Origin: Bryopsis sp. KO-2023
Lineage: Eukaryota; Chlorophyta; Ulvophyceae; Bryopsidales; Bryopsidaceae
NCBI GenBank assembly: GCA_030272585.1
Contig: BSYQ01000001.1
Coordinates: 8,757,001-8,821,000 of the forward strand
Length of the DNA stretch: 64,000 nt
Direction of reading: 5' to 3'
A program made the translations under genes and the position numbers. How positions within the stretch are numbered: position 1 is the stretch's first letter; every line of letters starts with the position of its first letter. The notes under the pieces were generated by a model. That model saw only the letters and a list, made by a program, of their open reading frames with translations, did not search any database and was not told the origin of the DNA. This document shows positions 47,394 to 59,815 of this stretch, one piece after another.

Positions 47394-48861
47394 ATGTTGC
47401 TTATTCAAGACCTCCCTCTCGACTGTGCGGACGAGGGCCGAGGTCTTCTCAATCGAATTCTGGCGTTTCCTGGAATCGCGACGACCGCGAGCGAATTCCT
47501 TTCTCGACGCTGTACAGCCGACCAGTTCGCCGATCGGAAGTCCCTGTTTATATTACAGAAAGAGCTAGCTCGCGTTGACGTTTCCAAGGATCCCGACTGC
47601 GTTTTGTCGTCTGCTGAGGCGACCACGTGCGTAATAGGCGTCGCGATTTGCAGAGAAACCGAATCCGCAGCCGTTTGCCACTTCGATGAGGGATCGAAGA
47701 TTTCCGTCCAGCAATGGCTGGAAGGAATGTCGAAACCGACGATATATTTGGTCGGGGCATATGACGTGAGGAGGGCTTTCCGCTCAAAAAAAAAGAAACA
47801 TTCGCTGTGCATTCGTCTCGAATTCTGCCTGCCCAAAAAAGTACTTTTTTCTACTCGTTTTGAAGGATGAGAGAGGAACCGGGCCATTCATCGCAAGCGA
47901 GATTTTAACGCACCTCCATGCGTCACGCACATTGATGGCAACTCTAGCATTGGTGTGCATGGGGCATTTGAACACCCAATCAGATGGGTTCCCCAGATGT
48001 TGCGATTTGGCGGTGGATGTAGCTAATGGAATGGCTTATCCTCTTGGGTTGGATGGTAATGCCCCCAAACTGATGGAAAGGCATGCAAGGTTCTACTGCT
48101 TGAGCGAACACAAATTGAGACAAGTGTACGATCCTTCGACCCAGCGGATTGTGGCAAAGGTGAGAAACTTGGAGGGGGGGGTTCGTGAAACAAAGAACGA
48201 TGTGCAGTTCGGCCATTATTGCTGCCAGCAGTGAGGTCCAAAAAGCAAAACCTCACAAAATTCAAGTTTCCCTCGTTTCTTTCCCATGTTCGTTGCTGTT
48301 TGGGCCGGTTGCCTGTGCTGGTTGGTGTGGAATGAGTCTTGGCACTGTGATTTGTCGAAATCTTCGTCTTAAAATGTTGTTACATTTTGTAATGGCAGGG
48401 ATACGATGCCAGCATTAATTGGTACACCAGGGGCTACTTCGAACGATTGCTGTCACTGCCTGATGCTTCGTTTCTTCTGTCCGCATCTACATCCCCTGCC
48501 CATGAAGGACCCCAGTTTGTTCCAAGTATGAATCTTGTATTTCTTATGTCATAAACAAGTCGGGAGCTGCGCTCTCGACAAAAAATAGGATAGTGCCTTT
48601 ACTTTAAAACAATTTACTGGAGCTTTTTACAACTGAATCGGGGTCGTTTTCTAGTTTTTTTTTTTCTGTTTCCCAACAGATTACTGACCATTGAGTGTGT
48701 GTTGTGTACGATGGGCTGATTGCTGTGGTTTTGGCCTCTGTTCAGATTTGAGGAAGCTCTTTGCATGGTTGTTGAGTCTTCCATCAGAATGCTGCCAGCT
48801 GCCAACGGAAGAATATGCATGGTGCTCCAATGATTGCATCTGGAAGCTAGCGGGAACTTGA
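47394..48861 (+). CDS. NTAN1: Protein N-terminal asparagine amidohydrolase
   Basis: Four exons (47394-47765, 47866-48159, 48399-48525, 48746-48861) join in phase into 302 aa; the animal enzyme has about 310. Family blocks in order: the N-terminal MLLIQDLPL; LFILQKELARV; the active-site block EATTCVIGVA with the catalytic Cys at residue 79; IYLVGAYD; a central VDVANGMAYPLG; the YDPSTQRIVAK block; and LLSASTSPAHEGPQFVP near the C-terminus. NTAN1 turns an N-terminal Asn, exposed after Met removal, into Asp, which makes the protein a substrate for the Arg/N-degron pathway. Start taken at ATG 47394 because it gives the family-type N-terminus; ATG 47360 is in another frame. Last exon is short and Trp/Cys-containing. 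Confidence 0.9.
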
Positions 48862-49197
48862 CAAATTTCGCCTCAGAAATTTGGGGAGTGTTCGAATTTG
48901 TTTACTTGTATATTAAAGTCTTGGGGGAAAGAAATAGGGGGACTGACATTCTGCTCAGGTCAGAAAGCACGTTTTATCGAAACCAACATTGTTTTGAACA
49001 AATTTCACTCGCTGTGTTACTCTACCTGGTGCTTATTCAAACATCCACCCTGTCATCTATATATTTGGTGTTAATTCCCCTGCGATCTCAGTCTGACTGT
49101 GACGAAGCAGACATAGTACCCAGAATTCTGCTCCAGACACAAGAAGAAGACGAAAAAAACCCCTTGGCTGCTACATATATAAAATGAAAAGCCTTTG
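48862..49197. other. Convergent 3' intergenic stretch
   Basis: Between the stop codons of NTAN1 (plus) and the next minus-strand gene. A plus frame here (to 49187) is open but has no sign of being an exon. Confidence 0.35.
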
Positions 49198-50612
49198 TCA
49201 GTCCGAATCCGAGTTGCAATCCTGCCAGACGCTCCCTGATGCGATTCCCTCTGCAACCAGCGTTCCAGCTACGGCATCCGGCAATCGAAACGTCGTACCC
49301 TGTCCTAGTACGTATCTGCTTGTCCCTGTGTTCACAACTTTGTTGCTAGCTTGAGTGATGGTCACTTCCGTGGTCTGACAAAACACCCCAAAGAACATGG
49401 AAATTAATGTACAAATAGTTTGTTTTTGGATCGATTCACAGGAGCTATGTTACGAAGGTGGTGGCTATGACGGTACTCAGATCTATGGGAAGCCTGTAAC
49501 CACCTTCTCTATTCACTTGGTTCTGCTACAGACAGAAATCCAAAAAAAATGACTGGGTGGGTTGGTCTGGGTCTCTTCCCTACCGAAAGATTCACAGGCA
49601 CCCAATCTGCCGTTGGCTTTCTCCTCATCCTGGCTTGAATCTCCCTTGCGTACTGAAACACAGTTTCAGATTCTAAATATCCAAATGCTATAGTCATCCA
49701 CAATTTGAATAAATATTCGTATTTGTATAAGTAATGTATTTGTGTCATTTGAACACAACTTCCGGGATTGATGTGTATTATTGTGGAGCCGGGTGCCCTT
49801 ATCTCTCATTTGCATGGCAACCAGGCTGCACTCAAGTATTACATTTGGGAATAAAAAAACAAAACATGTGAATTATAAATTGAACTATGAATTTCTACTC
49901 TGGGGTCGAACAAATAAACGTCGGTTGCATGGATTCCTGCTCACTTTTTGTTCGTCTGCGCTCCACTCCTCGGTGGCTGTTTTCGGGAGAGGAAAACACT
50001 TGTGGCACAAGTTCAATATCCTCTTTCGTCTTTCCTTCCTGCTTGCCGACGGGGGGGCTACACACAATCAACAAACCGCAAAGAGGCTACGACTCGAACA
50101 GAAACAAAAAAACGAGATGTTGAACGCTGGATGCTGACGACTCGATACGGAACCAGTGAGGACTTTCTCCGCAATACCTGTAACGCGCGAGCACTTCTTG
50201 AATCTTGTTTCTACAAACGATGTGGCAGCGGACAGCGATCTCGTAGTCCGTCGAGCTTCGTGGAACGAGCAGAGAAGACGTCAAACTTCGCACTTCCCTC
50301 CTCAACAAAGCGCAATCCCATTTGGAGAACTCACTTACTCTCCCAGGCGCTGCGCTTCCTTCTCGTGTTGCAACAACTCCTGCTCCAGATTGCTGACGTC
50401 GTCGTCCTACGTTGATGAATAAAACGAACACCAACACGAATCTCTTTCAGTCCTCCAGGCCAACCCAGACGTCCCCACAACACATATAACCAATGGCGAT
50501 TCCCGCACAGCATGAAGCTGGAGCAATAAAGGCGTGCCTTGTGCGGAGGTACTCGATTATCCAAGGCTTCTGATATTTCTGACAGCAGGTTTTTCGCCGC
50601 TGCGGTGTTCAT
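49198..50612 (-). CDS. Unrecognised small multi-exon gene, helical product
   Basis: Minus-strand segments look like exons of one gene. ATG 50612 opens MNTAAAKNLLSEISEALDN. A helical segment NLEQELLQHEKEAQRLGE (about 50395-50335) ends at a GTAAGT donor. A third segment (about 50310-50178, ending EVLARYR before GTATTG) follows. Then 49652-49584 (23 codons, YAREIQARMRR) and the last exon 49374-49198 (58 residues, TTEVTITQASNKVV ... NSDSD) join in phase 0. Phase between 50178 and 49652 does not close, so an exon is probably missing from my model. The product would be about 200 aa. I do not recognise it. Its 5' end overlaps the upstream region of the desaturase gene on the other strand. Confidence 0.4.
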
Positions 50613-50829
50613 TATCCATCGCCACCAAAGACCTCCCTCCGCATTCCACCTTCAGGAAGAAGAGACGCATCACGTGATTTCTGTCGATGAGTCATCGACC
50701 CAGCTCAGCCAAACAATGTGTGACTGCGCCCGATACAAGGAATCTTGTGAGGTTCCTTCCGCATTCTCCGTTTTTCCAACAGATCCAGGTCCCCCTGAGA
50801 CTCCGTCTGAAAACCTCTTCGTCTGTGCA
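50613..50829. promoter_or_regulatory. Short shared 5' region of a divergent gene pair
   Basis: 217 bp lie between ATG 50612 (minus) and the preferred desaturase ATG 50830. An in-frame ATG at 50716 would shorten this to about 100 bp. Promoter role is inferred from arrangement only. Confidence 0.3.
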
Positions 50830-53233
50830 ATGACGGATGCGCTGGCCGTGGACGCTGCCCTCGAACGGGCACCCGCCGTCAAGCCGCCGTTCACAATTTC
50901 GGACCTGAAGCGCGCGATCCCGGCGACGTGCTTCAAGAAGTCGACCATGAGGTCCTTCTCGTACTTATTGTCCGATCTGGTCATGATCGTCTTGCTGGTG
51001 TACATGAGCACGTGGATAGACAGGATAGCGTTTCCGTCGTTTCTTCGGTGGGGCGTCTTGTGGCCGACGTATTGGTTTTGGTGCGGAGCCTTCGCGACAG
51101 GCGTTTGGGTGATCGCGCACGAGTGCGGTCACGGGGCGTTTTCGAACTCGAAAACCACTAATGATGCAGTTGGGTTCGTCTTCCACTCCCTGTTGCTCGT
51201 TCCTTATTATTCGTGGTGAGTCCATGGACGCTTGGAAAGCCAGAATTCGTTTTTTTTTGTCGAACCTCATTCTGGCAAACGTTGAGTATTGTCATTTCGT
51301 GAGGACCTGGCAGAAATTTTACTTTTGTTCTTTTTCTTCGCTATTGAGAAAACAATTTACCAGAAAAGAAAATATATGCGAGAAATAAGAATGCTTTTTT
51401 TGTATGTCGCATCAAGGATAGCAACAAGCCAATTTGCTAAGGGCCACAATGAAAGAATTTCGCAAAATGGGTCTATTTCTTATTTAGAATCTATTGAGAT
51501 GAAATGTTTGCGGAGGATCATATGAACGAATAACCATCCTTTAATGCATATTCTTTTTTTTTTTTAATCAGGAAGCACTCGCATCGAAGGCACCACTCAA
51601 ACACAGCCAACGTCGCAAAGGATGAGGTCAGTGCATTTTTTTGTTCACTTGAAACATCCAGAGCAAACCCCCCCAAAAAATAAAAAATGATGAATAACGC
51701 CGAAAAGTAGTCTATGAAAGCAATTCACACGGCAGCTTTTGGTTGATGTTTTTCCCCCAATGATGATGAGTGCTGGATTGCTGTTCGATGAAAGGTCAAT
51801 AAGAAGGCCATTTTCTTTTCTGCTCAATGGCCATCCCAGGGCAATAAATCTTACAAGAATCATCATTCAGTCTTCCATTATTTGCCAAAATAAATGCACC
51901 ACATGATGCATCTCAACCCGACACTTCCAAGCGATCGCTGGCCAGTGATGTCTTTTTCCTCCCTTGGACTTAGGTTTTCGTTCCTAAAACAGAGCCTTCC
52001 ATTGTTGAAGGAGATTCGCCCATCACTCACTCCGCACCCTTCCGTGCCCTTCAAATCTTCTCCACTTTGACCATCGGATGGCCGACCTATCTCGCTGCCA
52101 ACGTCTCGGGCCGACCTTACCCCCGCTGGGCAAGCCACTTCAACCCTTACTCCCCCATCTTTTCAAAAAGAGAGCGCTGGGAGGTGGTGCTCAGCGACAT
52201 AGGCCTCGCGGTGGTGGTTTACGGGCTGGCTCTTCTGGGGATGAACTTCGGATGGGCGTGGCTGGTCAAGACGTACGTGGTCCCTTACCTGATAGTGAAC
52301 CATTGGCTGGTGATGATCACGCTCTTGCAGCACACCCATCCGGCCTTGCCGCATTACACAGACGAAGAATGGGATTGGCTGAGGGGGGCACTGGGAACGG
52401 TGGACAGGAGCTATGGAGTTCTGGACATCGTTTTCCATCACATCGCTGACACGCATGTCACGCATCATCTATTCTCCATGGTGAGCTGATAGGGGCTGTT
52501 TCCAAGCAAAAACATGGAAAAGAATCCAAAGATGTGTGGGGAAAACTTTGTTGGAGGAATACGATTCCTGGTTGGGATGCGGTGTGATGAAATATTCAAC
52601 CAAAAAATACCGTACTGCGCCAAAAAAAGGTCGCACCAGAAAAAAGGTCGCACAATCCTGAAAAATTTCGAAAATCAAAAAAGAGGTCGCACAAAGAAAC
52701 AGAATTTTCAGGTATTTCCAAAAAAAGGTCGCAGAGACCCTGTTGGTCAGTAGTAACGCCACTGTGTGCGATATTGGCGCTTCAGGGAGCTCCTAAGTCA
52801 TAGCGCAGAGGCACGTGATTTTCATAAAACGCGGAAAAAAGGTCGCAAAATCGTACATAATTTTCAAAACGCCAAATAAAGGTCGCAGATAAAAAATAAA
52901 TATTTATTTTTTGCGACCTTTTATTAAGCGCAGTACGGTATATGAACATAGACAGATAAAAATAAAAAAAAAATAAGAATATGTATATGTATATGTATAT
53001 GTATATATAAAAGGAAGGATATATATCCTGGCATATTGGTTGATTGTGTTTTATTGTTGCAGATGCCTCATTACCATGCCCAAGAGGCAACCAAAGCCGT
53101 CAAGGAGGTTCTCGGGGATTATTATAAATTCGATAACAGGAATGTTTTTAAAGCCATGTGGGAAGATTTCTACACATGTCGCTATGTCGCACCTGACAAG
53201 CCTGGGGAGGGCATCCTTTGGTACAGGGCTTAA
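50830..53233 (+). CDS. Delta-12-type (FAD2-like) fatty acid desaturase
   Basis: Four exons (50830-51215, 51572-51626, 51974-52480, 53063-53233) join in phase into 372 aa, close to plant FAD2 (about 380). The three diiron histidine boxes are complete: HECGH at residues 97-101, HRRHH at 133-137 and HVTHH at 308-312. Other family blocks are FTISDLKRAIP near the N-terminus, SLLLVPYYSW before box 2, VFVPK after it, and MPHYHAQEATKAVKEVLGDYY after box 3. The enzyme introduces a second double bond into membrane-lipid oleoyl chains, taking electrons from cytochrome b5 (ER form) or ferredoxin (plastid form). The N-terminus fits the ER form. An in-frame ATG at 50716 would add 38 residues with several Cys. 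A TIR element sits in intron 3. Confidence 0.92.
52610..52938. mobile_element. MITE-like element with terminal inverted repeats in a desaturase intron
   Basis: 329 bp. The left end reads CCGTACTGCGC and the right end is its exact reverse complement GCGCAGTACGG. Behind each terminus an AAAAGGTCGCA word extends the inverted repeat to about 30 bp with mismatches. Both ends are flanked by TA, as expected for Tc1/mariner-type insertion. The inside has no coding frame but carries GGTCGCA seven times or so, usually after an A-run, mostly in one orientation with an inverted one at the right end. A non-autonomous element is the best reading. No other copy was seen in the window. Confidence 0.8.
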
Positions 53234-53987
53234 TTGATTTTTCGATTTGGATGGGGGGTTTGGCAATGTTTAGGTTGATCCAGCAATTGACGGAAAAAAA
53301 AAAATGAGGGAGGAAATAGGCATCAATTAACCTCTGTTTGATGGAGAAAATTTGTAGAGACGTAGGAATACAGTTAGGGTGGGTGGGTTGGGATTTGCTG
53401 GCTGGATTGAGGGGAAAATCAGAGTTTTAGAAAAGAGGGTCTGTCATTTTGTACTTCGTGTGTGTGTGTGCTGAATTGAGGTTTTCTTCTTATGAAATTT
53501 GCACTTCTTCTTCTTTTTCTTTGGAGAAGATGTGTGTGGAATGTCTATGTGTCCCTTTTTTTTTTGTTTTTTTCCTTTTGTCTTTTCTCCTTCCAATTCA
53601 TTCTATTTTTTCACGGAACGGTGTGTTGATTGTCGGAATCATTTGCTGTTTTTCTTCAGCTTATGAACTTTGCAATGATATTCTTGCAGTGATTTATGGT
53701 GTGGAACATTTAAGAAGACATCTTGGGGCCTCCTATCCATCAAAAACACACACACACAAAAAAAAACACCAAGAAAGAAATAACATAAAGCGGAAATGCC
53801 CGGAATCAGAATCGGGCTTGTTCAAGATAACTTTTAACGTCCCAACCGCTGGATTCCTTTCCATAGAACTGTTGGGCAAGGGGGTGTTATTGCGGCACAC
53901 CCGAAAGCAACACAAGCAAATTTAAAATCACTGTCCCCTCAGCATATCTCCAGTTTCGCCAACGCAGGACTGAGCGTCTTCGTCAAC
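53234..53987. other. Intergenic region, no gene seen
   Basis: 3' region of the desaturase gene and 5' region of CCDC39, both on the plus strand. Contains short (GT)n near 53459 and (CA)n near 53748. The frame at 53449-53925 looks like chance. Confidence 0.35.
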
Positions 53988-56900
53988 ATGGAAGGTGTCA
54001 TACGTGATTTCGACATTCAAAACACAATAGCATTTTTGTCCCCAAAACGCATGCCTTCTGACGATTTCCCTGCGCAGGAAATCCCGAAGAAAATGACGTC
54101 CCAGAATTTCTGCCTCCGTTCGCCAATGCGGAGAACAAAGGTCTACACAAGCTCGTTCAGGTGTGGATTCGAGCGGGTCAAAGAAAAGCGTCTCTGTTAA
54201 CTTTCCATCCACGAAAATCACCCACTCAAGAACATTTCTAGAGCCATGTGATCTCCAGAAGTCCACAGATTTGCCTCTTCAACTCATCATTTTCGGGAGC
54301 GGAAAATATGTATTTAAAAACTCATATAGATGTGAATTACACCTGGTGCATGGAAATGTGCAAGGATATATATTGAGCCTTCACACGATGTTTTCCTGCA
54401 TCCGCAGGATTTGGAGCGGCGGCAAGAAGATCAAAACTTGTCTTTGGAGGATAACAGCGAACGAATAAACATCGTCCAGGAGCATTTGAAAAATGTTCAG
54501 CAAGAGCTCAACTTCACAGAAGCACGGGTAGTCGACTGCTCTTTCCCCAAAACAAAACATCAGAGTTTTCATCCAACGAGGATGCATCCAGCTTCATTCC
54601 TCTCGTTATAGTTTGCCTTGATTTGTTTTGCACTTTTTTTTGTTTGTGTGGTCAGGTGGGTGCCAAGAAAAAGGAAATCGAAACAGAAGAGCACCTACAG
54701 AAGCTATCCCACCGTGCAGCAGTGAGTATTGATGAAATTTTCGGTGATGTGGTTGTATCTGGGGGTCCAGTCCAGGAACCGCCAATGAACCTCTTTTCCT
54801 GGAAAAAGGTCAAAAGTGGCATCTTTTGATGGAAAAGAAAAACAAGAACTAGATCAGGGTCTTGGCAGAAAAAACCACATTGGGCTTCTCAAAGTGTTTT
54901 GAAAATCTGCAGCCTGTCCATCTCTTCATCATTTGGTTTCGCATCCCACAGTTTTTGCAGCCGAGGGCAGAATTGTCATTTCTTTTTCCAAGTGAATGGA
55001 GCTTTGGAAATCGAATTCATTTGCAAGGTCTGTTTTTCGTAGGGCCGCATCAAAAGCGAGAGAACCAAGCTGAATCAAGAACAGCAGGATTTGGAGGAAA
55101 AGATCAATGGGCTGCAAATCCAACTGTACAAATCCAACGAAAAAATGGATCAGTTCAAGCTGGTGATGAACTGGAATCAGGATGAGATGGATCAGTGGGC
55201 TCAGGCCGAACGCCAAAAAGAAGGGGACAACGTTACCTTGGAGAAATACAAGCATCAGGATGATGCGGTCATCAAAGATTTGAATCTGCATATCGAGAGG
55301 TTGACCAAGAACGTGGTTCGAAAAAGAGAAGAGCTGGAAAGGGAAGTCACCGAAACCCAAGCGGCGCAAATTCAGTTGGACAAGACTGCGGAGGATTTTA
55401 GGTGAGGTGAGGTGTGTGGGTGGGGGGGAGGGAGGGAGGGGGATCCTCATTCAAAAAAGAGTGAGATGCAAACAAAATTGAGGGTGGAAGGAAGGGGGGG
55501 GGGGGGATATGGATGAGAATCAGAATAACACAACACGTAAAGTATTAATCTAGTGTTCGTTTTTGACCGACTGGGTTTTTGTCCTGCAGGAATTTGCACA
55601 AGGAAAGGCAAGATCTGTTGCAACAGTGGGATGAAGCAGTGGAGGCCATGCGGAGAAGAGATCAAGCCATCGAGGTGGCCAATGAGCGTTTCAAGGATCG
55701 GAAAGCCATGCTTGGTCAGAAGCAAAACGAGCTGGATGCCCAATCGACTTTCCTGGAGCAAGAGAAAGTCAATAACAAGGAGCTGGAAGCTCGTATTGAA
55801 ACCCTCGATCGTGGCGTGGTGAGTGTGGGCTTTTTGTTGTTTTGTTAAAGTATGTTCTGTTATATGCGGCGTGAATTTGCAAATGATTACACTAAGGCTT
55901 TGGGTCAGGAATGGTTTGTCGATATTGGACACTGGTTTCCCTTTGAACACTGGATGTCAGTGTTTCATTGATCAAGGGCGTATTCTGCAAAACGCATTCA
56001 CAAGTAAAAACTGCATCGAGGGTGCTTGTTCGAATCGCTCCGTGAGTGTCGGGGTGTTCTTAACATCATCCCCAGCTGGATCGATTTGCAGAATTTGCAT
56101 GGAGGGCATTTTAAAAAGAAATTTGATCCCCCAGGCAAAAGTTCGAGAAACATGTGGCGAGGAGCAGCAACGAACTCTCGAAGTCACGGATGAAGTAGAC
56201 ATCATCCAGAACACCCTCCGAAAAGCAGCCAACGACTTGGCACAGAAATCCTCCGAAAACGACCATTCCAAGAGAGAATTGGAGGTGCTCAGGTAACCGG
56301 AGCTGTTTTCCAGCTTGTGATGCAACTTTTCTCAAAATCAGCTTCCCATTGAGTTCATCATCCTGCATGGCAGGTCCAAGGTGGATGCCGCCCGAAAGCA
56401 GTTTGCTGTGACCCGACGCAAGCTGGAGAGTGAAATGAACCAGCTGGACAACTTGGAATTAAGGGATGGGGAGCTGGTTGCCATGTGTGCTGCTGAACAG
56501 CGGCATTTGGACGAGGCTCAGAAAGAGGTGGTAGACCTCAAGGCTCAACAGTTCAAAGAAGGGCAGAAGCTGTTCACTGAGCGCCACAGGGAGCGGGAAT
56601 TGATTTCAGAGATTGCCGGAGCACACTCACAGAACAAAAACTTGAAAGCAAAGATTGCCCAGCTGGACGATCAGGTAGACTGACGAACTGGTCCTAAATA
56701 TATTTCATTTTTTTTTTCATTTTTTTTCATTTATGTTATGAAATGCATGTGTGCATCACAACAAGGTATAATTGATAAATCATCCAAACAAGCATTTTGC
56801 TGTTCAAATCTCAGCCTCTGGAGTGTGCATCTTTTTTCACAGGTTCAGAAGCAGCAAGAGTTGCTGTACAACATCGAGTTCCAGATCGTCTTGATGGAGA

Positions 56901-58816
56901 GAAAAGTTTCCAGGGCACAAGGCGAAAGGAGCGATGCCGAAACCAAGGAACTCAATGAACAGATCGAAAAATTGACGTGTGAGCTGGAGGGTGTCAATGC
57001 GGAGCATGCACTCTTGCTGTCGCAGCTCAAAAAGGCAGAGGATGACCTCACTCAAGCCAGAAGGAAAAACACCAAGCTAACCACCGACAAAGGTATGAAT
57101 GCCCCTCGGTGGCACCTGTGCGAGAATGAATGCTTCTCCAGTACTATTTTTTTAATCAGAGCGTGCATATCAGTATGGAGCTAGGCATGATTGAATTTAT
57201 GGTTTGTCAGGTGGGGTGCTTTTCTACGCAGAGAACGCAGAGTGCCTGAATGTGGTGTAACCTTGCTTGATTTTTGATTGTGTTTTCAGCGATCGTGGAG
57301 GATGCAATCGATCAATTGAGCTTGGAAACAAGCATGGCCCAAAGATGCATAAAGGCGGCTGTAGATGAGAAAGAGAATAAAATGGTTGAGCATGATGTGC
57401 TGAAGCTCCAGCTGAAGCGACTGAAAGACATTCTAGCACTGCGTGCTGATGAAGTCTACAGTCTGGAAAACAAACAAGCCCAACTGAAACTCAGCATGGA
57501 GGAAAGACGGCAAGAAATCAATGTCCACAGGTAAGCCTCAGTATTTTTCCAGGAGATTTTTGTTCAGTGAATTTGATCAGGGGCTGTTGTGCTGGAGTGA
57601 ATAAAAAGGAGCTGGGATAGCTGAGTGCGTCAGTTCTTGCTGCCATCAGAGATGCCTTGAAAGTGGAGCTTAAGAATGCCAGAGAGGATATTCATCGGGT
57701 TACGCTGGAACTCAAAGAGAGGTCCATCAGGGCAGACAAGCTCAAGCAAAAATTCCAAACGCTGTCGACCAAGGGTCAATCGATTCTTGACGATGAACCG
57801 AAATCTCAAGCTTACTACCTCATCCAAGCAGCTCAAGAAAGAGAGGAACTTCAACGGAGCGGGGATAACCTGGACGCCAAAATCAAAAAGGCTGAAAAGG
57901 AGGTGATCTACGAATGCTGCTCCAACAAATGGGAAAATGACAACATTTCATCACGCATGGATAATATTTTTGAAAAGCATGGATAATAATGTTCAAGTTC
58001 GTTGAACAAACTTCATTCTCTCGCCCCCAGGTCCGGGCTTTGGAAACGACCTTGGCGAAGCTCATTGACGTGAACGTGGAGTATGGCAACAGTATGAGGA
58101 AAGTGTCAGGCGAGACGTCGGTGACCCAGCGTTTGGAGCTGCGCGACAAGCTCGACAGGGCTTACGACAAGTTGAAGTTCAAGCGTGCTGAAGAAATGAA
58201 CATCGAAGCTGACATTCATCAAGCCGAGGCTCGTCTGAGGAACTTGGTGAAAGAGGGCCAGGGACACCAAACTGCCGTCACAGAGTTGTCAAAGAGAGAG
58301 GTACAGCGAGCGTCATTCACCCCTTGCTGGCCGTTCTCTCGCAAAAATCGAAGGTTTGCGCCGCCACCGAAAACGTACGCCAACTTTATGTAGGCCGAAG
58401 CTGAGAGACAGCTCCAAGAGCAGAAGGAAAAGCAAAACAGGGCCAAGAAACGCGTCAACAAGCTTCGCTCAGAAATCCGAGTGAAGCAAGGCACGACAGA
58501 AGAGACGCCAGAGGAGCGCGACGTCGCTGTGGCGGAGGTGCGTGACTGCAACCGAGCAATTCTCAGCGACCTGAGAACCATAGCCCTGGAGCATCCACAG
58601 CTGGGCATTGCCGAGAAATTGGAGGCTGTTGGCATCAAGCTTCCAAGCTCGGTGACGGCCACGCCGCACAGCAGTCGTTCCAGCAGTCGAGCTCATTCGC
58701 CAAGGCCGAGTTCAGCAAGATCGGTGAGGTCAGGGACCGGCTCGGTGCGAAGCAGGCCACAAACGGGAGCGAGTCAGGGGGCGTCAGTGACGAACATCGA
58801 ATTAGGGGTGTCGTGA
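53988..58816 (+). CDS. CCDC39: Coiled-coil domain-containing protein 39 (axonemal ruler, FAP59)
   Basis: Thirteen exons (53988-53994, 54078-54160, 54408-54527, 54656-54721, 55043-55401, 55590-55818, 56135-56292, 56374-56674, 56843-57092, 57290-57530, 57650-57902, 58031-58300, 58394-58816) join in phase into 919 aa; the animal protein has about 940. The first exon holds only ATG, GAA and one base. Diagnostic blocks: FANAENKGLHKL, EHLKNVQQEL, KKKEIETEEHLQKL, MNWNQDEMDQWAQ, KYKHQDDAVIKDLNLHIERL, AAQEREELQRSGDNLDAKI and a Ser/Arg-rich tail. Nearly all the rest is coiled coil. With CCDC40/FAP172 it forms the 96-nm molecular ruler that sets inner dynein arm and radial spoke positions on axonemal doublets. 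CCDC40 is not in the window. Its presence implies motile cilia. Confidence 0.95.
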
Positions 58817-59815
58817 GGCATACTGTTTCTGCTTTTCGTTTTTGTTCAATGCACCTCTCCGTGTCTCGTGAGTTCAGCTGTAAATTTTGCGTGCTTTGGT
58901 ATCATCCACATCAGAAAAAAAGCTTTGTTTCATTCACAAACATGCCGAATACATTGCCACAGCACAAGACTGTCGCTGGTGGCCCACTCAATACTGGGCA
59001 GTTCAATCCAAACTCTTCCTATCACACACACAAAAAAGCCTCTTCCACTCAATCTCAATTGGGACACCATGTACCATGATGGTTCCCCCCATTGTCTCTA
59101 CCCTATCGTGGTCAGAATCGACCATTGGGTCGTACTCTCCACATTCAAACGTACACACGTCGAGTAAGTTTATGACACATCCCCTCCACAGAAAAGATGG
59201 CGGACCACAAAAAAAAAGGGAACTCAAAAGAGGAGAACGGAAGTGGCGAGGGTAGTAGACAGAAAAACATAGAACATCAGGAAGAAGGAAAAGTTCAGAG
59301 GGTCCCCTGGGACCCACAGCAGCAGCAGCACTCACAGGGGTGCTTACAAAAAGAGTGAAATGGGAAATCCTGCTGATTATGTGATGATGAAATAGCTTTC
59401 GAGCCAGAATTCGAATGCTGTAGTGCTCAATGAGCACTGCTCATCTCATAAATCCTTGCTGCCAGCTCCACATTCCCATCAATAAAAAGAAACACACCTT
59501 TCACGAGAACTGTGGGCAGTGGCCTTGCAGCGGAATCTATAAATATTGTTGAGTGGGCATTTGAGCAATACAGAATGTTGCAACAGTAGCGACATCCCTC
59601 TCCTAATGATTAACTGGCGAAACATTGAGTGACACACTGATCCAAAATGTGCACCAGCTGAGATTCGAACACAAGCACCAAGGACCACTTCTGACATCCT
59701 ATCGTCATACATAGAACCTTCCATTCCAAACTGGATTCTGGCCCGGCTACATAATACCCATCCCCCCCCCAAAAAATCAAACATACTAAATGCTATTCAT
59801 TGCCTGCTTTAACGC
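58817..59815. other. Convergent 3' intergenic region
   Basis: Between the stops of CCDC39 and the SRP54-M-like gene. Normal complexity with a C-run/A-run junction at 59763-59776. No gene supported; frames here (for example 59003-59437 minus) lack splice or family support. Confidence 0.35.
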
